A stretch of 64,000 nucleotides of DNA, from NCBI GenBank assembly GCA_023091665.1, contig JALJCQ010000027.1, positions 434,001-498,000 of the forward strand, written 5' to 3'. The stretch is from Pythium myriotylum. Taxonomy: Eukaryota > Oomycota > Peronosporomycetes > Pythiales > Pythiaceae. The stretch's first letter is position 1, and every line of letters begins with the position of its first letter. Positions 20,719 through 32,175 of this stretch are shown piece by piece. The notes under the pieces were generated by a model. The model was given only the letters and a program-made list of their open reading frames with translations, made no database searches and had not been told where the DNA came from. The translations under genes and the position numbers were made by a program.

Positions 20719-20858
20719 ACCGCTCTGACCGGCCAAATAAGCTCTTTACTTTTCTAATGCAAAAATTAAAACAGGCCCCTCCATGACATCTTCCGCAATA
20801 TATAGATCTTTCTTAGTAACTCAAAAAACTGCACTTCCATATAAAAGATTTAGCATCC

Positions 20859-22587
20859 TCAACAGCAGCATGTTCGACCGGCCATGCGGCGCCTAGTTAA
20901 AGAATAAATGACTCCAGGCACGGCGAAACCGAACACAACGACCGCAAGTTTCCACTCCATGAGAGTCGTCACAATCACGTAGACGAAGAGTGCAGTTGCA
21001 GGAACCAACATGATTGCAATCTTCGTAGTATTGCCTTGAACCCCTACTGGACGCGGTAGATGCGGGAGCGACCTCCTCAATTGCAGCATGCTTGCGATAA
21101 TGATGATCTGGACAGCACCGCTGTACGCATTGGCCATGTTGATGATGGACTCAACGTCGAATGCCATAAGCGCCAAGGTTACGAGGAGGCTGCATAGGAC
21201 CGCGTACTGTGGTGTCTTGAAGCGAGCACTTCGTTTGCGAAGTAGTGATGGCAACAACTGGGACTGAGCCATGCCTTGAACGAGAAAAGACTGAAAAAAG
21301 AGCGCGCACGTGAACCTGGCGATGACGCTAAGGACAGAGGAGGCGACGATAATGTGGCTGAGAGTTGGTCCCCCAATCGCCTCGGCAACATTGGGGTATG
21401 TGTCTTCAGCAAAACGAAGCCATGAAGACTTATTGGATGACACAGCGGAGATCCACGGAAGCACGTAGGTCACTACAGCGAGGCAGATGGCAGCAAGGAT
21501 CACCCGAGGATACGTGCGGACTGGATTGATGACTTCCCCACCAATCACCGAGATGTTGTACACTCCGTCAAAACTCCAAAACAGCGCATGAATCAACAGC
21601 GACCAATCAATACCGGCGTGTGCGGGTTCATGCGTGACATCGTTTGGCCCACGCACTTCCGTAAGACGAAACCATGCGATGTCACTTACAGCAAATCCCC
21701 AGATGGTGAAGATCATTGTCGTCACGCAGACGACGATCATCACGGTTACTGCACCGAAACCCACAAAGCGAACGCCAAGGTAGGACGGAAGCGCCAGTAC
21801 GATTGCAATTGTGACCTTGACACAGAACGCAATGGTGCTCGATGTAGCCTTCACGTTGAGAGCATCGGTCACCATAGTGTAGATGAATCCAGGGTAGACT
21901 GCGTTGTTCAACGCGAATCCGATCCATGACCAGTAGCCGATCTGGAAGCCCCAAAACGGACCGAAGGCTGCGTTTGCCCACACCGAATACCCGCCATTTT
22001 CTGGAAACGAGCAACAGAGCTTGGTAACCGTGAGATAGAACGGTAGCTGCACGCACAACACATATACGCCGATTCCAAGGAGACCCAGAAGAGGACCTCC
22101 GGCTGAGATTATAGGTTCAGATCCAACGGGACCGCCACAGCTCTAAACAAGCGTTGTCATATTAGACCACTGCGAAACCATGCTAAACGCGTGTGGACAC
22201 TTACAGCGAAGAAGACGATACCGATGAGGCTTGTCGTGCCGAGAACACGGTACTTTTGGTGTTGTCCAGGTGCAGTTGTTATTAATGTGGGCGCTGCGTT
22301 TTGCGTCGTTTTGGCGATCTCCTCGTAGTCGTCATCGTCAATGTCAATGTTGTGGACACCGTCGATCGCATCCAAGCTCAGATCTCTGCAAGAACGTCAG
22401 CAAGGAGCATGTTAACAGAACCGTCGAAACCATTGAACCAATACGGAATGTAGATCGTATAAAAAACGCACTGTTCTGATGAACGGACGATTGTGCTCGA
22501 GCTCGTGGAGGCACGGTCACGTTCGAAGCTCGGACTCTCCATGAGCGCCACACCGGGTAGCACGATCGACTTCTTGCGGACTTCCAT
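20859..22587 (-). CDS. T4: PUT-like polyamine/amino-acid transporter, clade C
   Basis: Exons 22587-22472, 22385-22205 and 22142-20859; introns of 86 nt (GTGCGT...TTGCAG) and 62 nt (GTAAGT...TTTAG); 526 aa. Exon 1 encodes M-E-V-R-K-K-S-I-V-L-P-G-V-A-L-M-E-S-P-S-F-E-R-D-R, the clade-C signature. Exon 2 has a run of acidic residues (D-I-D-D-D-D-Y-E-E) before the first helix. Exon 3 begins S-C-G-G-P-V-G-S-E-P and carries F-P-E-N-G-G-Y-S-V-W and F-W-S-F-D-G-V-Y-N-I-S-V-I-G-G-E-V-I-N-P. A central stretch (about 21485-21875) is almost identical in DNA to T6, far more so than the 3' part, which points to gene conversion. It ends C-C-C. Confidence 0.92.
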
Positions 22588-22867
22588 TTCTGAGAGATCT
22601 GTCTCTTGACTCACTGTGAAGGGATACTGAGGAGCTCAAACAGAAAATGAGCGGTGTAGATTGTCAGGATAAGGATTGCAAGATGGATGATGTCGGTTTC
22701 AGCGATCAAGATGGGCAATCGCTCGGATGGGCAGGCACCACGCAGCATCTGGCGTCAGCACAGAGAAAGCAGGATTTCCGTGGTCAGGATGAACATAACA
22801 GGGCCATATAGCTGGTCGATTGACTCAGGTTTTGTTTGCAAAGGTTCAGTGCACGCGTGATCATAAA

Positions 22868-22900
22868 GAGACCGTCCTTTTCAACCGGCTGTCTACGAGA
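22868..22900 (-). promoter_or_regulatory. Clade-C conserved upstream element (T4)
   Basis: On the plus strand it reads GAGACCGTCCTTTTCAACCG followed by GCTGTC. The same block occurs upstream of T6 (29182-29215) and T10 (42122-42149). It lies 281 bp from the T4 ATG and 282 bp from the T6 ATG. This could be a retained regulatory site or simply residual duplicated DNA. Confidence 0.45.
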
Positions 22901-23118
22901 AGGCGAGGGTCTCGTGTCTTTGTTTCAGCGCTTACCACCGTCTCGTCTTGAGGCAGAGTAGATTTCTGAATTACACCGAGACGATCATTGGATCGATCAA
23001 GGTGCGAGACGTTCGATGCCTCTGATGTCCAATTCTACACGACACACAAAACTCAGCGATAACTGATGGTCACACAGACGTCGGCCGAGTATTGAAAGTT
23101 CACGGTGATTTCTAGAGG

Positions 23119-23418
23119 ATGAGTTCGCGTTCTCCCCATCTTATGAGACACCGAAATTGTCTTCGTTCGGTCTTCGTGTACGTCTATTCGACGAATACAG
23201 TGGTCATTGCGAAATCGAAAACATACATGAATAACAACCAATCCGAATCGGAAAGCGCAAGCATGTCAAGGTCACTCAGCACACAACGATTTGACGAAAA
23301 CTCAGAAGCAGGGAAGAAAATCGAACAAAATACAGGCACTAGAGAAGGTTGTGTCATCCCTTTTGGAATTGGAGAACGAGCCCACAAGGAAGGTTCACAC
23401 GTTACAAATGCGCCGTGA
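23119..23418 (+). repeat. Low-copy repeat E1, copy 2 (open in one frame)
   Basis: A 99-codon plus-strand frame from ATG 23119 contains R-F-D-E-N-S-E-A and T-R-E-G-C-V-I-P. It aligns with R-F-D-D-N-S-E-T and N-R-E-G-C-V-I-P upstream of T6, and more weakly with copy 1 upstream of T3. It ends in the same TGATCTCTT context as copy 1. Confidence 0.55.
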
Positions 23419-23840
23419 TCTCTTGAGACGAGTTATGCACCAGAATCTACAATCTATACAGTAAGTTTTCTGGAACGAAGCGGACGTGGTGAGTGTTTTG
23501 AAATGATCATTCTCCTGTCTCTACCTTGACGATTTGATGACAGATTATCTAGCGCCGTCTCTGTTGATGAGGTTATCTTGTGCAACATCACACCATCTCT
23601 CTCCACGTGAAAGTCGACAATTCACGGGATTGAGGAGTTTTGGTCAGCTCTATTCGAACAGACAACGCGGGCGGACCGAACGGAACCACAGTGCCAGCTT
23701 CTAACCGTAATCAAGGATTCCAGCCCGCTCCTTTGGACTGTACTTGATGAGTCGGGCGGACCGTACACCAGCTTCTCCATCCGATCAGTAACCATGACAA
23801 TACGTTGGTTGAGTCGAGAACAATCTGGTCATATCTCGAC

Positions 23841-25515
23841 TTAGCAGCAGTTCACGCTGGACCCGACGAGTTGTGCGTGGAGGAACGGAAAGACCAGCCC
23901 GGGGAAGATGAAGGCGGCCCCTATCAGTGCAAGGTCCTGCTGCTTGAAAGTCGAATAGATGAGGAAGCAGAAGACACAAGTCACCGGAACCAGAGCGATT
24001 GTGACGACCGGGAGGTTACCAGGCATCCGCCAAGGCCTTGAGAGATGTGGAAACTTGCGTCGGATCTGGATTGCGGAGAGTACGACGAGGATCTGAAGCA
24101 TGCCGCTGAATGCATTAGTCATGTTCAGGATCTTCTCGAACTCAAAGCCGACGAGGGCGAGCGTTGTGATGAGACTGAAGTGAGTGGCATACAGTGGGGC
24201 CTTGAACCGAGCGCTTCGCTTCCGTAGCGCGGATGGTAGAAGCCTCGCCTGTGCCATGCCTTGCACGAGGAACGATTGGTAGAAGAGTGAGCATGTGTAA
24301 AGTCCGATGGAGCCGAGAATATAGCATGCGAGTGTGATGTGTCGAAGTGTCGAGCCACCGATCGCGCCGGTGACATCTGGAAGTGAGTCCTCGGCTATGT
24401 CACGCCACGAAGCCTTGTTTGCGGCTAATATGAAGGTCCAGGGGACAAGGTACGTGACGAGGAAGAGCACACCGGAGATTGTCATCACTCGTGGAAACGA
24501 CCTTGCCGGGTTCATGATTTCTCCTCCGACGACAGAGATCGAGTACATCCCGTCGAAATTCCAAACTACCATGTTGATCAGTAGCGTCCAGTCAATACCG
24601 ACCGCGCTAGTGTCACTCGACACTTCTTCTGATCCTCGAACTTCTTTCAGCACATACCAGGCGCCATCCGTCTCGACAGCGCTCCATACCGCGATGACCA
24701 TCACGCAAGCCATCACACACACGAGCAGCACCAGGGAGCCGACGCCGATGGCGCGCACACCAAAGTAGTTGGGCACCGCCAGCACAATAGCGATCGCGGC
24801 CTTGATGAAGAACTTGGTAATCCCGCAAGTGACCTCGACGTTGCAGGCGTCCGCGATAGTGGAGAAAATGAGTCCAGGGAAGATGGCGCCGTTGAACATG
24901 GAGGCCACCCACGACCAGTAGCCGTTCTGAAAACCCCAAAAAGGACCAAAGGCTGTCATAACCCAAACAGCGTGGCCGCCGTTTTCTGGGAACGAGCAGC
25001 AAAGTTCGGTCACGGCGCACAGAAGTGGAGTGAGACAGAAAACCACGTAGACGAGGATGCCAAGAAAGCCGAGGAGCGGGCCGCCTGAAGAGATCAGCGG
25101 TTCAGAGCCGACTGGACCACCGCAACTCTACAACAGTCGCGATCGTCAGAATTATTTTCCGTCGCGCGGTCGATGAGAACAAACTCACGGTGAAGTAGAC
25201 GATGCCAACGAGCGTGGTTGTCGTAAGCACGCGGTATTTTCCTCTGTTCGTCCGTTGTGTCATCTGGGATTCCTGGAGTGAAGCAACTCGTCTCTGGGAC
25301 GCAGAGGCTACAAACCCGCCAGAGCAGTGATTGCTCACTGTGGTGATTGTGTCGAACAAGTCGAGTCGTTCACTACAGCACAATCAGCCATTCATTGGAA
25401 TGAGTATATACCATCTTTCCACAAAGTTTCGAGACACTCACTAGTCCGACTCAGTGGAGCAACGAGGTGCCTCCATGACTGCGGGGTTGTAGAGGAGGAT
25501 CTTGGGCATCTCCAT
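23841..25515 (-). CDS. T5: PUT-like polyamine/amino-acid transporter, clade D
   Basis: Exons 25515-25442, 25372-25189 and 25127-23841; introns of 69 nt (GTGAGT...TGTAG) and 61 nt; 514 aa. Exon 1 (M-E-M-P-K-I-L-L-Y-N-P-A-V-M-E-A-P-R) is the clade-D signature and ends S-T-E-S-D-Y across the splice. Exon 3 begins S-C-G-G-P-V-G-S-E-P-L-I-S-S-G-G-P and has F-P-E-N-G-G-H-A-V-W, G-P-F-W-G-F-Q-N-G-Y-W-S-W and W-N-F-D-G-M-Y-S-I-S-V-V-G-G-E-I-M-N-P. Clade D and E proteins have S-V-V-G-G-E-I or a close variant in the helix-6 site. The last 190 bp or so of the 5' end of exon 3 are nearly identical to T11. It ends N-C-C. Confidence 0.92.
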
Positions 25516-25687
25516 CCTTCTCTTGTGCAATTTCTTCTCCGATTTCTGAATGAAACTGTAAATTTGCGACTGGCCTCGCGCCGCGAGAAACAGAGCGCAC
25601 GCGAGAGAGAGATTGTCGACAGTGAAGTTCTGTGCTGTACAGAGTGGTCGTACGATTCAACGTAGTTATTGCATGTCTGGTCGCGAT

Positions 25688-25706
25688 TTGATTGCTGGTG
25701 GGAAAC
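25688..25706 (-). promoter_or_regulatory. Clade-D conserved upstream element (T5)
   Basis: GATTGCTGGYGGG on the plus strand lies about 175 bp from the T5 start. It recurs at 32302 upstream of T7 and 44562 upstream of T11 (127-162 bp from those starts). It is inside a longer, diverged block of similarity. Confidence 0.4.
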
Positions 25707-26272
25707 AGTATCGACGGGCAACAGTTGCTCTTTACACCCACACTGGCATCTGGTTCTCTTCTCTACCTCTGACCACTCCCCTGCAACTGTCACGGCTCAC
25801 TTTCTACGCCTACGACCCTTCGACGCGCGACAAAGCCGTGGTGCTGAGACTCACTTTTATGTGCAGCGAGATCTGCTGTTCGTGACAAGTTGAACAATTG
25901 AAGCCTCCGGATCCAGGCGAGCTGTTGCAGATCACAATGATTTGCTGACGATGCTTATCATCCTCTTTTCATTGCAGCTGCGTGCTGATGACAGCAGAAT
26001 CACGACAAGTGATCACATGCAGTCCCAGTACATCCGAAGTCCAAGGCATAAGAATAGGGTGAAGGGTGTAGACAATTAGACCACACTAATTGCGACCAAT
26101 AGGCATCATCATCACAAATGATCACCCTGTAGATTCTACGAACAGATTGCATTCGCCAGCTAGTGGAGGGCCTTTACTGAAAACATGGCCACGGCACTGT
26201 AGGCGCCACCTTCTCCCTGCATGAGCAGCTATAGCAGTTCGCATGACGTAACACAATAATATACTCCAACTT

Positions 26273-26295
26273 TCATCATCATCATCATCATCATC
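26273..26295. repeat. (TCA)n microsatellite
   Basis: About seven and a half copies of a TCA/ATC triplet between T5 and T6. It is not in a supported reading frame. Confidence 0.9.
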
Positions 26296-26372
26296 CAGGC
26301 AATACAGTGTCTTTGGAGGCTGAACTTACGATTCCTCCCTATTGTATCAGAGAAGGAGGGAAGGGTTGATGG

Positions 26373-26590
26373 ATCAACGAGGTTAACCAGTGCGTCTTGT
26401 TTGGTGAGGGGACATACTCTGTTCTGCGTAGGGCTGGCGTCCATCGTGTTCCCACGTGGCTCTTTTATCTTGCGCAACCCAAAAACTTTCGCCAGGTACT
26501 TCAGCGCTTCAAAAGAAACTTTGGTATAGGCCCAGGACCAGATCAATCGGCAGCTGACGTACCCTCCCTGCTGAACTCTCAGATGACTCT
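26373..26590. repeat. Low-copy repeat E2, copy 1
   Basis: A 40-nt core (26521-26560) matches 45151-45190 at 38 of 40 positions, and weaker matches flank it (for example GGTTAACCAG near 26381 and 44983). Read on the minus strand, both copies give V-S-C-R-L-I/V-W-S-W-x-Y-T-K, so it may derive from an old coding sequence. Confidence 0.6.
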
Positions 26591-27165
26591 TTCGCGGTTC
26601 CACCTGATTCATCTACGTTTGGAGTGAATGACAATGCAGTAGATCGTGTACTACTGTTGTGGGAAGATTTAATGTGGAGTATGTTGAGATTCTAGGCGTG
26701 TAAGCCACGCTTCTCAAGGCTGAAGCACCTTCAGGTGGCGGAAAATTGCCTGCACCACCAAGGGGTGATGTCTCCAACACGGCAAACGGGCGAGTTTTGT
26801 CACATCAAGATGCATTCAGTTCGGTTTTCTGGCCACTGGCCAGACAATCATCTCTTCGCCTTCTCTGATTGGCCTAAAACCAAATGTAGATATATTTTCC
26901 ACTTCTCCACAAATTTTGGTGAAAATGACAATACTGAGAAGTGTTTTGGTTCGCCATACAAACTCGGGATACAAATATCCAGAGAATAAAATTCGAATGG
27001 AAGTTTGTTCAATCAGCCCAGACAGAATGCGAGGATGCCCCAATGCGCGGTTTTGTTTGGTGATATCTTTACAACTAGATCATCGACTCAGAGCTGATGT
27101 GTATCGCTCGTATAGATCACGACTCCAAGTTCGCTTTCGCTAATTATCGACCAACTCCCTCCTCC

Positions 27166-28900
27166 TCAACAAAGCCATGTTCTTCCGGCCGTATAGCACC
27201 GAATGATGGGATAAATGACGCCTGGTATGGCAAAACCCAGTATGACACGCGCAATTTTCCACTCCATGAACGATGTCGCGATGGCGTGGACGAAGACGGC
27301 AGTCGCCGGGACCAACATGATTGCGATTGCTGCAATATTGCCCGGGGCCTTCACCGGACGCGGCGAATACGAGAACGACTTCCTCAGCCATAGCATACCG
27401 GCGACGATGACGATCTGGACTGCACCGCTGTACGCATTGGCCATGGTGAGAATGGACTCATAGTCGAATGCCATAAGCGCCAGCGTCATGAAAAGACTAC
27501 ACATGACCGCAAACTGCGGTGTCTTGAAGCGAGCGCTTCGTTTGCGAAGCAGTGATGGCAACAGTTCAGCCTGGGCCATGCCTTGTACGAGAAATGACTG
27601 GAAGAAGAGCGTGCAGCTGAACCTGGCAACGGAGCTAACCACAGCGGTGGCGACAATGATACGAAAGAGAGTCGGTCCTCCAATCGCCTCGGCAATGTTC
27701 GGGTACTTGTCTTCTGCAAAGTCGAGCCACGCAATCTTACCCGATGAGACGGCGGAAATCCACGGCAGTGAGTAAGTCACAGCTGCGAGAGCGATGGCAG
27801 CAAGGATCACCCGAGGATACGTGCGGACTGGATTGATGACTTCCCCACCGATCACGGAGATGTTGTACACTCCGTCAAAACTCCAAAACAGCGCATGAAT
27901 CAACAGCGACCAATCAATGCCGGCGTGTGCGGGCTCATGCGTGACGTCGTTTGGCCCACGCACTTCCACAAGACGAAGCCATGCGATGTCACTTACAGCG
28001 AACCCCCAGATGGTGAAGATCACTGTCGTCGCGCAAACGACGATCAGCAAGACTAATGCTCCCAAACCCACAAAGCGAACGCCAAGGTAGGACGGAAGCG
28101 CCAGTACGATTGCAATTGTGACCTTGACACAGAACGCAATGGTGCTCGATGTAGCCTTCACGTTGAGAGCATCGGTCACCGTGCAATAGATGAATTCAGG
28201 GTAGATTGCATTGTTGAATACTGACGCGATCCAGGACCAGTAGCCGACCTGGAAGCCCCAAAACGGACCGAAGGCTGCGTTGACCCACACCGTGTATCCA
28301 CCATTCTCCGGAAACGCGCAACAGAGTTCCGTGACAGCGAGGTAGAGCGGCAGCTGGACGCATACGACGTAGACGGCGATCCCGACGAGACCGAGAAGAG
28401 GACCTCCGGCTGAGATTATGGGTTCGGATCCCATGGGGCCTCCACAGCTCTATAAAAACACCTCCACATCAGATCACAGAAAGAGTATGTGAAAGACGTG
28501 TGCGCACGTACAGCGAAGAAAACAATCCCGATGAGGCTCATCGTGCCGAGCACGCGGTGGGTTTGTCGTTGCGCTTGCGCAGCTGTCGTGAAAGTGGGAG
28601 CGGCTGAGTGTTGTGTGGACTTGGCCATCTCGCCGTAGTCGTTATCGTGTTCAACTTGGATACTGTGAATTGCATCGAGTACGTCCAAGCTCAGACTGCT
28701 GAGCGAGCTGCAACAACAGGAAAGTCAATAAAACCATTGATGCCATTGAACAAGAACGAACGGTGGGTCATATTGATTACATACGGTTCAGATGCGCGGA
28801 CGAGCGTGCTCGGACTCGTAGATGCGCGGTCGCGGTCGAAGCTTGGCCTCTCCATGAGGGCTACACCGGGTAGAATGATCGACTTCTTGCGAACTTCCAT
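27166..28900 (-). CDS. T6: PUT-like polyamine/amino-acid transporter, clade C
   Basis: Exons 28900-28785, 28707-28512 and 28449-27166; introns of 77 nt (GTATGT...TTGCAG) and 62 nt (GTACGT...TATAG); 531 aa. An alternative acceptor 9 nt further on (28698) would drop three residues. Exon 1 has the clade-C M-E-V-R-K-K-S-I-I-L-P-G-V-A-L-M-E-R-P-S-F-D-R-D-R. Exon 3 begins S-C-G-G-P-M-G-S-E-P-I-I-S-A-G-G-P and carries F-P-E-N-G-G-Y-T-V-W and F-W-S-F-D-G-V-Y-N-I-S-V-I-G-G-E-V-I-N-P. It shares a near-identical central tract with T4. It ends T-W-L-C. Family knowledge suggests proton-driven uptake of polyamines or cationic amino acids; the substrate is not readable from sequence. Confidence 0.92.
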
Positions 28901-29181
28901 TGCCAATAGACTCGTCTTGTGCTTTTCCGAGTGGCTTCTCACCCCGACGAGCTCAAAGACGGAATGGGTGGTGTCGGCCGTTAGGATCGAGATAACGCGA
29001 CAGGCGAAGTCGGCCGTCAGGGTCAAGATGGGCAATCGGTAGGATGGTGACCACACAACATCTGGCTTTAGCACAGAGAAAGCAGCACAGGATTTCCTTG
29101 GTCGGCGCGTACGTAGCCAGGTCATATTGCGGTCCGCTTGAGGTGGTTTTGCGTAATCGAAAGTGAGGCTCTGTTAATGGA

Positions 29182-29215
29182 GAGACCATCCTTTTCGACC
29201 GGCTATCTACGACGA
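29182..29215 (-). promoter_or_regulatory. Clade-C conserved upstream element (T6)
   Basis: GAGACCATCCTTTTCGACCG followed by GCTATC, 282 bp from the T6 start. It is the counterpart of 22868-22900 (T4) and 42122-42149 (T10). Confidence 0.45.
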
Positions 29216-29639
29216 GGTCTTCATTTCAGACCTTTCCTAGTCTCTTACCGTCCAGTGAATTGCAACAGCATTACACACTCGCTAGGTTTTCACTGTCTCT
29301 AGTGCCCGATTTCTAACTGAATTCAATAGACATCATCATCATTTTATTATAATCAACTGGTGCCTGTTCTACTAACGGAGGCAAGAACTGACGGCCGGTA
29401 GAGGTAGAACTGATGGTTGGTAGAGGCAGTCAACACTCTATTGCACCACGGGCAAGAAGTCAGCGTTCTCCTTATCTTAGTATGAGACACCGAAATTGGA
29501 CAAGTCGAGCCACAAGTGATGAGAGAACTGAAAAGGGACATAAAGGACTTAGTAATCGACTAGGTTTAGTATAAAAGGTACAGTAACCACACGATCTTCA
29601 ATCTGGCTGAGTAATGATCATCAAAATCGAAAGACGCCT

Positions 29640-29800
29640 GGCTGTCGCTGTGCACCGCGATTCGACGATAACTCAGAAACAGAGAAGACATTCGAAAATG
29701 CAGACAACAGAGAAGGGTGCGTCATCCCTATTCGGACTGGAACAGCAGCCTACGTGGAAGCAGCATGGGATATAGCCAGAGCGTGATTCTTGCGGCGAAA
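29640..29800 (+). repeat. Low-copy repeat E1, copy 3 (frame-disrupted)
   Basis: One frame reads R-F-D-D-N-S-E-T-E-K then N-R-E-G-C-V-I-P-I-R-T-G, matching copy 2. The upstream ATG at 29614 is in a different frame, so this copy is broken. The downstream sequence (GCACCAGAAT...) also resembles that after copy 2. Confidence 0.55.
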
Positions 29801-30493
29801 TGCGCACCAGAATGCATTGTTCATAATAGCGAACGAAACGGAGGTGAAGGCTGTTCTGGAAAATCGTTTTTTTTTTTCTCTTTCCTAAAACTCTGGACCG
29901 GACATGTAGAATGGATGACTTCATGACCAGAAAAGTGTTCCAATGTCCTACAGTTGTGGAACCATTTTCTCCGAGTGTTAGTAGATGGGTTTTGAGGTTA
30001 CCCCACCTTAAACCCGCTCTGTTGAGCTGCGATTAACGTACTCTTAAAGCTATCAGTCCGGTGTGCTGTTTTCGACCATCAGGGGGGCGACCTGGTGTGC
30101 AAGCCAGGGAGAGGCGATGAGCTGGGGCAGATCGGTGTGACTGGCCTGCTGGTCTGGTGGAAGATCTGAGTGCTTTGTTAAAACAGACGAGCCGATCTGT
30201 TTGGATGCTTACTTTTACTCATCGAACGGCTACATTCTACAATTACTGTGGAGAGGGCAGCAAATGATTTCCTAATGTAAGAACTTTTCACCTCTGCCAT
30301 TAAAGACATTCCGAATGCACCTGCACTCGTCTGGATCGTCGTACGATCACACGAAACAGAGAGCTCAATCCGGTGAAACCGAAAGAGACCAGACTACGGA
30401 TCTATTGGACTGCACGTGCACAGATGAGCCGGCTGGACCGAATACTACAGATTTTATCTTTGTTTGGTTGGCAGCCAGAACCTATTCGTGGTC

Positions 30494-31608
30494 TCTTGGC
30501 TCAGCAGCAATTCAGCCGAAACCCGGCGAGTCGAGAATGGAGAAAAGGGAAGATTAGTCCCGGAACGACGAATGCAGCACCGGTGAGTGCGAGATCCCAT
30601 TGCTTGAAGGTCGAGTAGATAAGGAAGCAGAACACGCAAGTCACGGGGACGAGCGAGATTGTGACGGCTGCGAGATTGCCCGGCATCCGCCACGGCCGAG
30701 AGAGGTACGGAAATTTTCGACGGATCTGGATCGCGGAGAGTACGACGAGGATCTGAAGCATGCCGCTGAACGCATTCGTCATGTTCAGGATCTTCTCGAA
30801 CTCGAAGCCGACGAGGGCGAGCGTTGTGATGAGACTGAAGTGAGTGGCATACAGTGGGGCCTTGAACCGAGCGCTTCGCTTCCGTAGCGCGGATGGTAGA
30901 AGCCTCGCCTGCGCCATGCCTTGCACGAGAAACGATTGGTAGAAGAGCGAGCACGTGTAGAGTCCGATGGAGCCGAGAATGTAGCATGCAAGTGTGATGT
31001 GTCGGAGAGCCGAGCCGCCGATCGCACCCGCAACATCTGGGAGGGAGTCCTCGGCCATATCACGCCACGACGACTTGTTTGTAGCCAGTATGAAAACCCA
31101 CGGGACGAAGTAAGTGACGAGGAAGAGCACGACGGAGATCGCCATCACGCGCGGGAATGATCGCGCCGGATTCATGATTTCTCCTCCGACGACAGAGATC
31201 GAGTACATTCCATCGAAGCTCCAAACCACCGTGTTGATCAGCAGCGTCCAGTCAACACCGACAGCGCCAGTGTCACTCGACACTTCATCCGACGCACGCA
31301 CTTCCTTCAGGACGTACCAGGCGCCATCCGTCTCGACGGCACTCCATGCCGCGATGACCAACACGCCAGTCATCACACACACGAGCAGCACGAGCGAGCC
31401 GATGCCGACAGCACGCACACCAAAGTAATTAGGCATTGCCAGCACGATGGCGATCGCGGCCTTGATGAAGAACTTGGCGACCCCGGAAGTGACCTCGATG
31501 TTGCAGGTGTCCGCGATGGTGGAGAAAATGAGTCCAGGGAAGATGGCGCCGTTGAACATGGAGGCCACCCACGACCAGTAGCCGTTCTGGAAACCCCAGA
31601 AGGGACCT
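30494..31608. repeat. Near-identical tract shared by T7 and T11 (copy in T7)
   Basis: 1115 nt matching 42725-43839 with a constant offset of 12231. The only difference I found is T at 31508 against C at 43739, which makes Thr versus Ala. The tract ends 7 nt beyond the stop codon on one side and inside exon 3 on the other. Confidence 0.85.
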
Positions 31609-32175
31609 AATGCGGTCATAACCCATACAGCGTGCCCGCCGTTCTCTGGGAACAACAAGCAAAGTTCGGTTACGGCGCACAGGAGTGGGGTGAGACAAAT
31701 CAATATGTAGATGACGATGCCGAGAAACCCAAGGAGCGGGCCTCCGGCAGAGATCAGCGGTTCAGTACCGACCGGGCCACCGCAACTCTGCAACAGTCAC
31801 ACTTTTCAGCAGAATATCGTATCAAGAGTTTACGAGACCAACCGCACGGTGAAGTAAACGATGCCAACGAGCGTGATCGTGGTAAGCACTCGATGCTTTT
31901 CGCGGTTCGTCCGTTGTGTCATCTGGGAGCTCTGGAGCGCAACTACACGCATCTGGGAGGCAGACGCCACAAAATCCCCAGGGTAATGGTTGCTAACTGT
32001 GGTAATTGTGTCAAACATGTCGAGTCGTTCGCTACAGCACCAACGTCCAGCCCCTAGAGTGAGTACAAGCTGTCCTCCCAACAAACCGCAATGGCGCTCA
32101 CTAGTCTGACTCAGTCGACACACGAGGCGCCTCCATGACTGCAGGATTGTAGAGGATGATTGCGGGTATTTCCAT
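30501..32175 (-). CDS. T7: PUT-like polyamine/amino-acid transporter, clade D
   Basis: Exons 32175-32102, 32031-31848 and 31787-30501; introns of 70 nt and 60 nt; 514 aa. Exon 1 is M-E-I-P-A-I-I-L-Y-N-P-A-V-M-E-A-P-R, ending S-T-E-S-D-Y. Exon 3 starts S-C-G-G-P-V-G-T-E-P and has L-F-P-E-N-G-G-H-A-V-W and W-S-F-D-G-M-Y-S-I-S-V-V-G-G-E-I-M-N-P. From 30494 to 31608 the DNA is virtually identical to T11 (42725-43839); the one difference found is at 31508. Upstream of that point the two genes diverge sharply, so this is a conversion tract or a very recent partial duplication. It ends N-C-C. Confidence 0.92.

Larger units (their letters stand above)
19261..20858. other. T3-T4 intergenic with repeats
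   Basis: 1.6 kb holding one copy of the dispersed low-copy repeat (19588-19860), a long hairpin (20241-20294) and a 21-nt G run (20698-20718). A second imperfect inverted repeat lies at about 20003-20034 (TTGTGG / CCACAA arms). No gene is called. Confidence 0.6.
22588..23840. other. T4-T5 intergenic
   Basis: 1.25 kb. The first 320 bp match the upstream regions of T6 and T10 (clade-C block, including the motif at 22868-22900). A second copy of repeat E1 lies at 23119-23418. The stretch 23420-23840 is the T5 3' flank and resembles those of T7 and T11 at about 23730-23760. Confidence 0.6.
25516..27165. other. T5-T6 intergenic
   Basis: 1.65 kb. 25516-25790 is the T5 upstream region and shares a block with T7 and T11. 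A (TCA)n tract lies at 26273-26295 and repeat E2 copy 1 at about 26373-26590. The stretch 26800-27000 is AT-rich. No gene is called. Confidence 0.6.
28901..30500. other. T6-T7 intergenic
   Basis: 1.6 kb. The clade-C upstream block lies next to T6 (motif at 29182-29215). A frame-disrupted copy of repeat E1 lies at about 29640-29800, followed by a T-rich run at 29869-29882. The T7 3' flank (about 30395-30445) resembles the 3' flanks of T5 and T11. Confidence 0.6.

Noticed and set aside
30600..30887. Plus-strand 95-codon frame, repeated identically at 42831-43118
   Set aside because: It is antisense to the T7 and T11 coding exons; identity reflects the shared conversion tract, not a separate gene.
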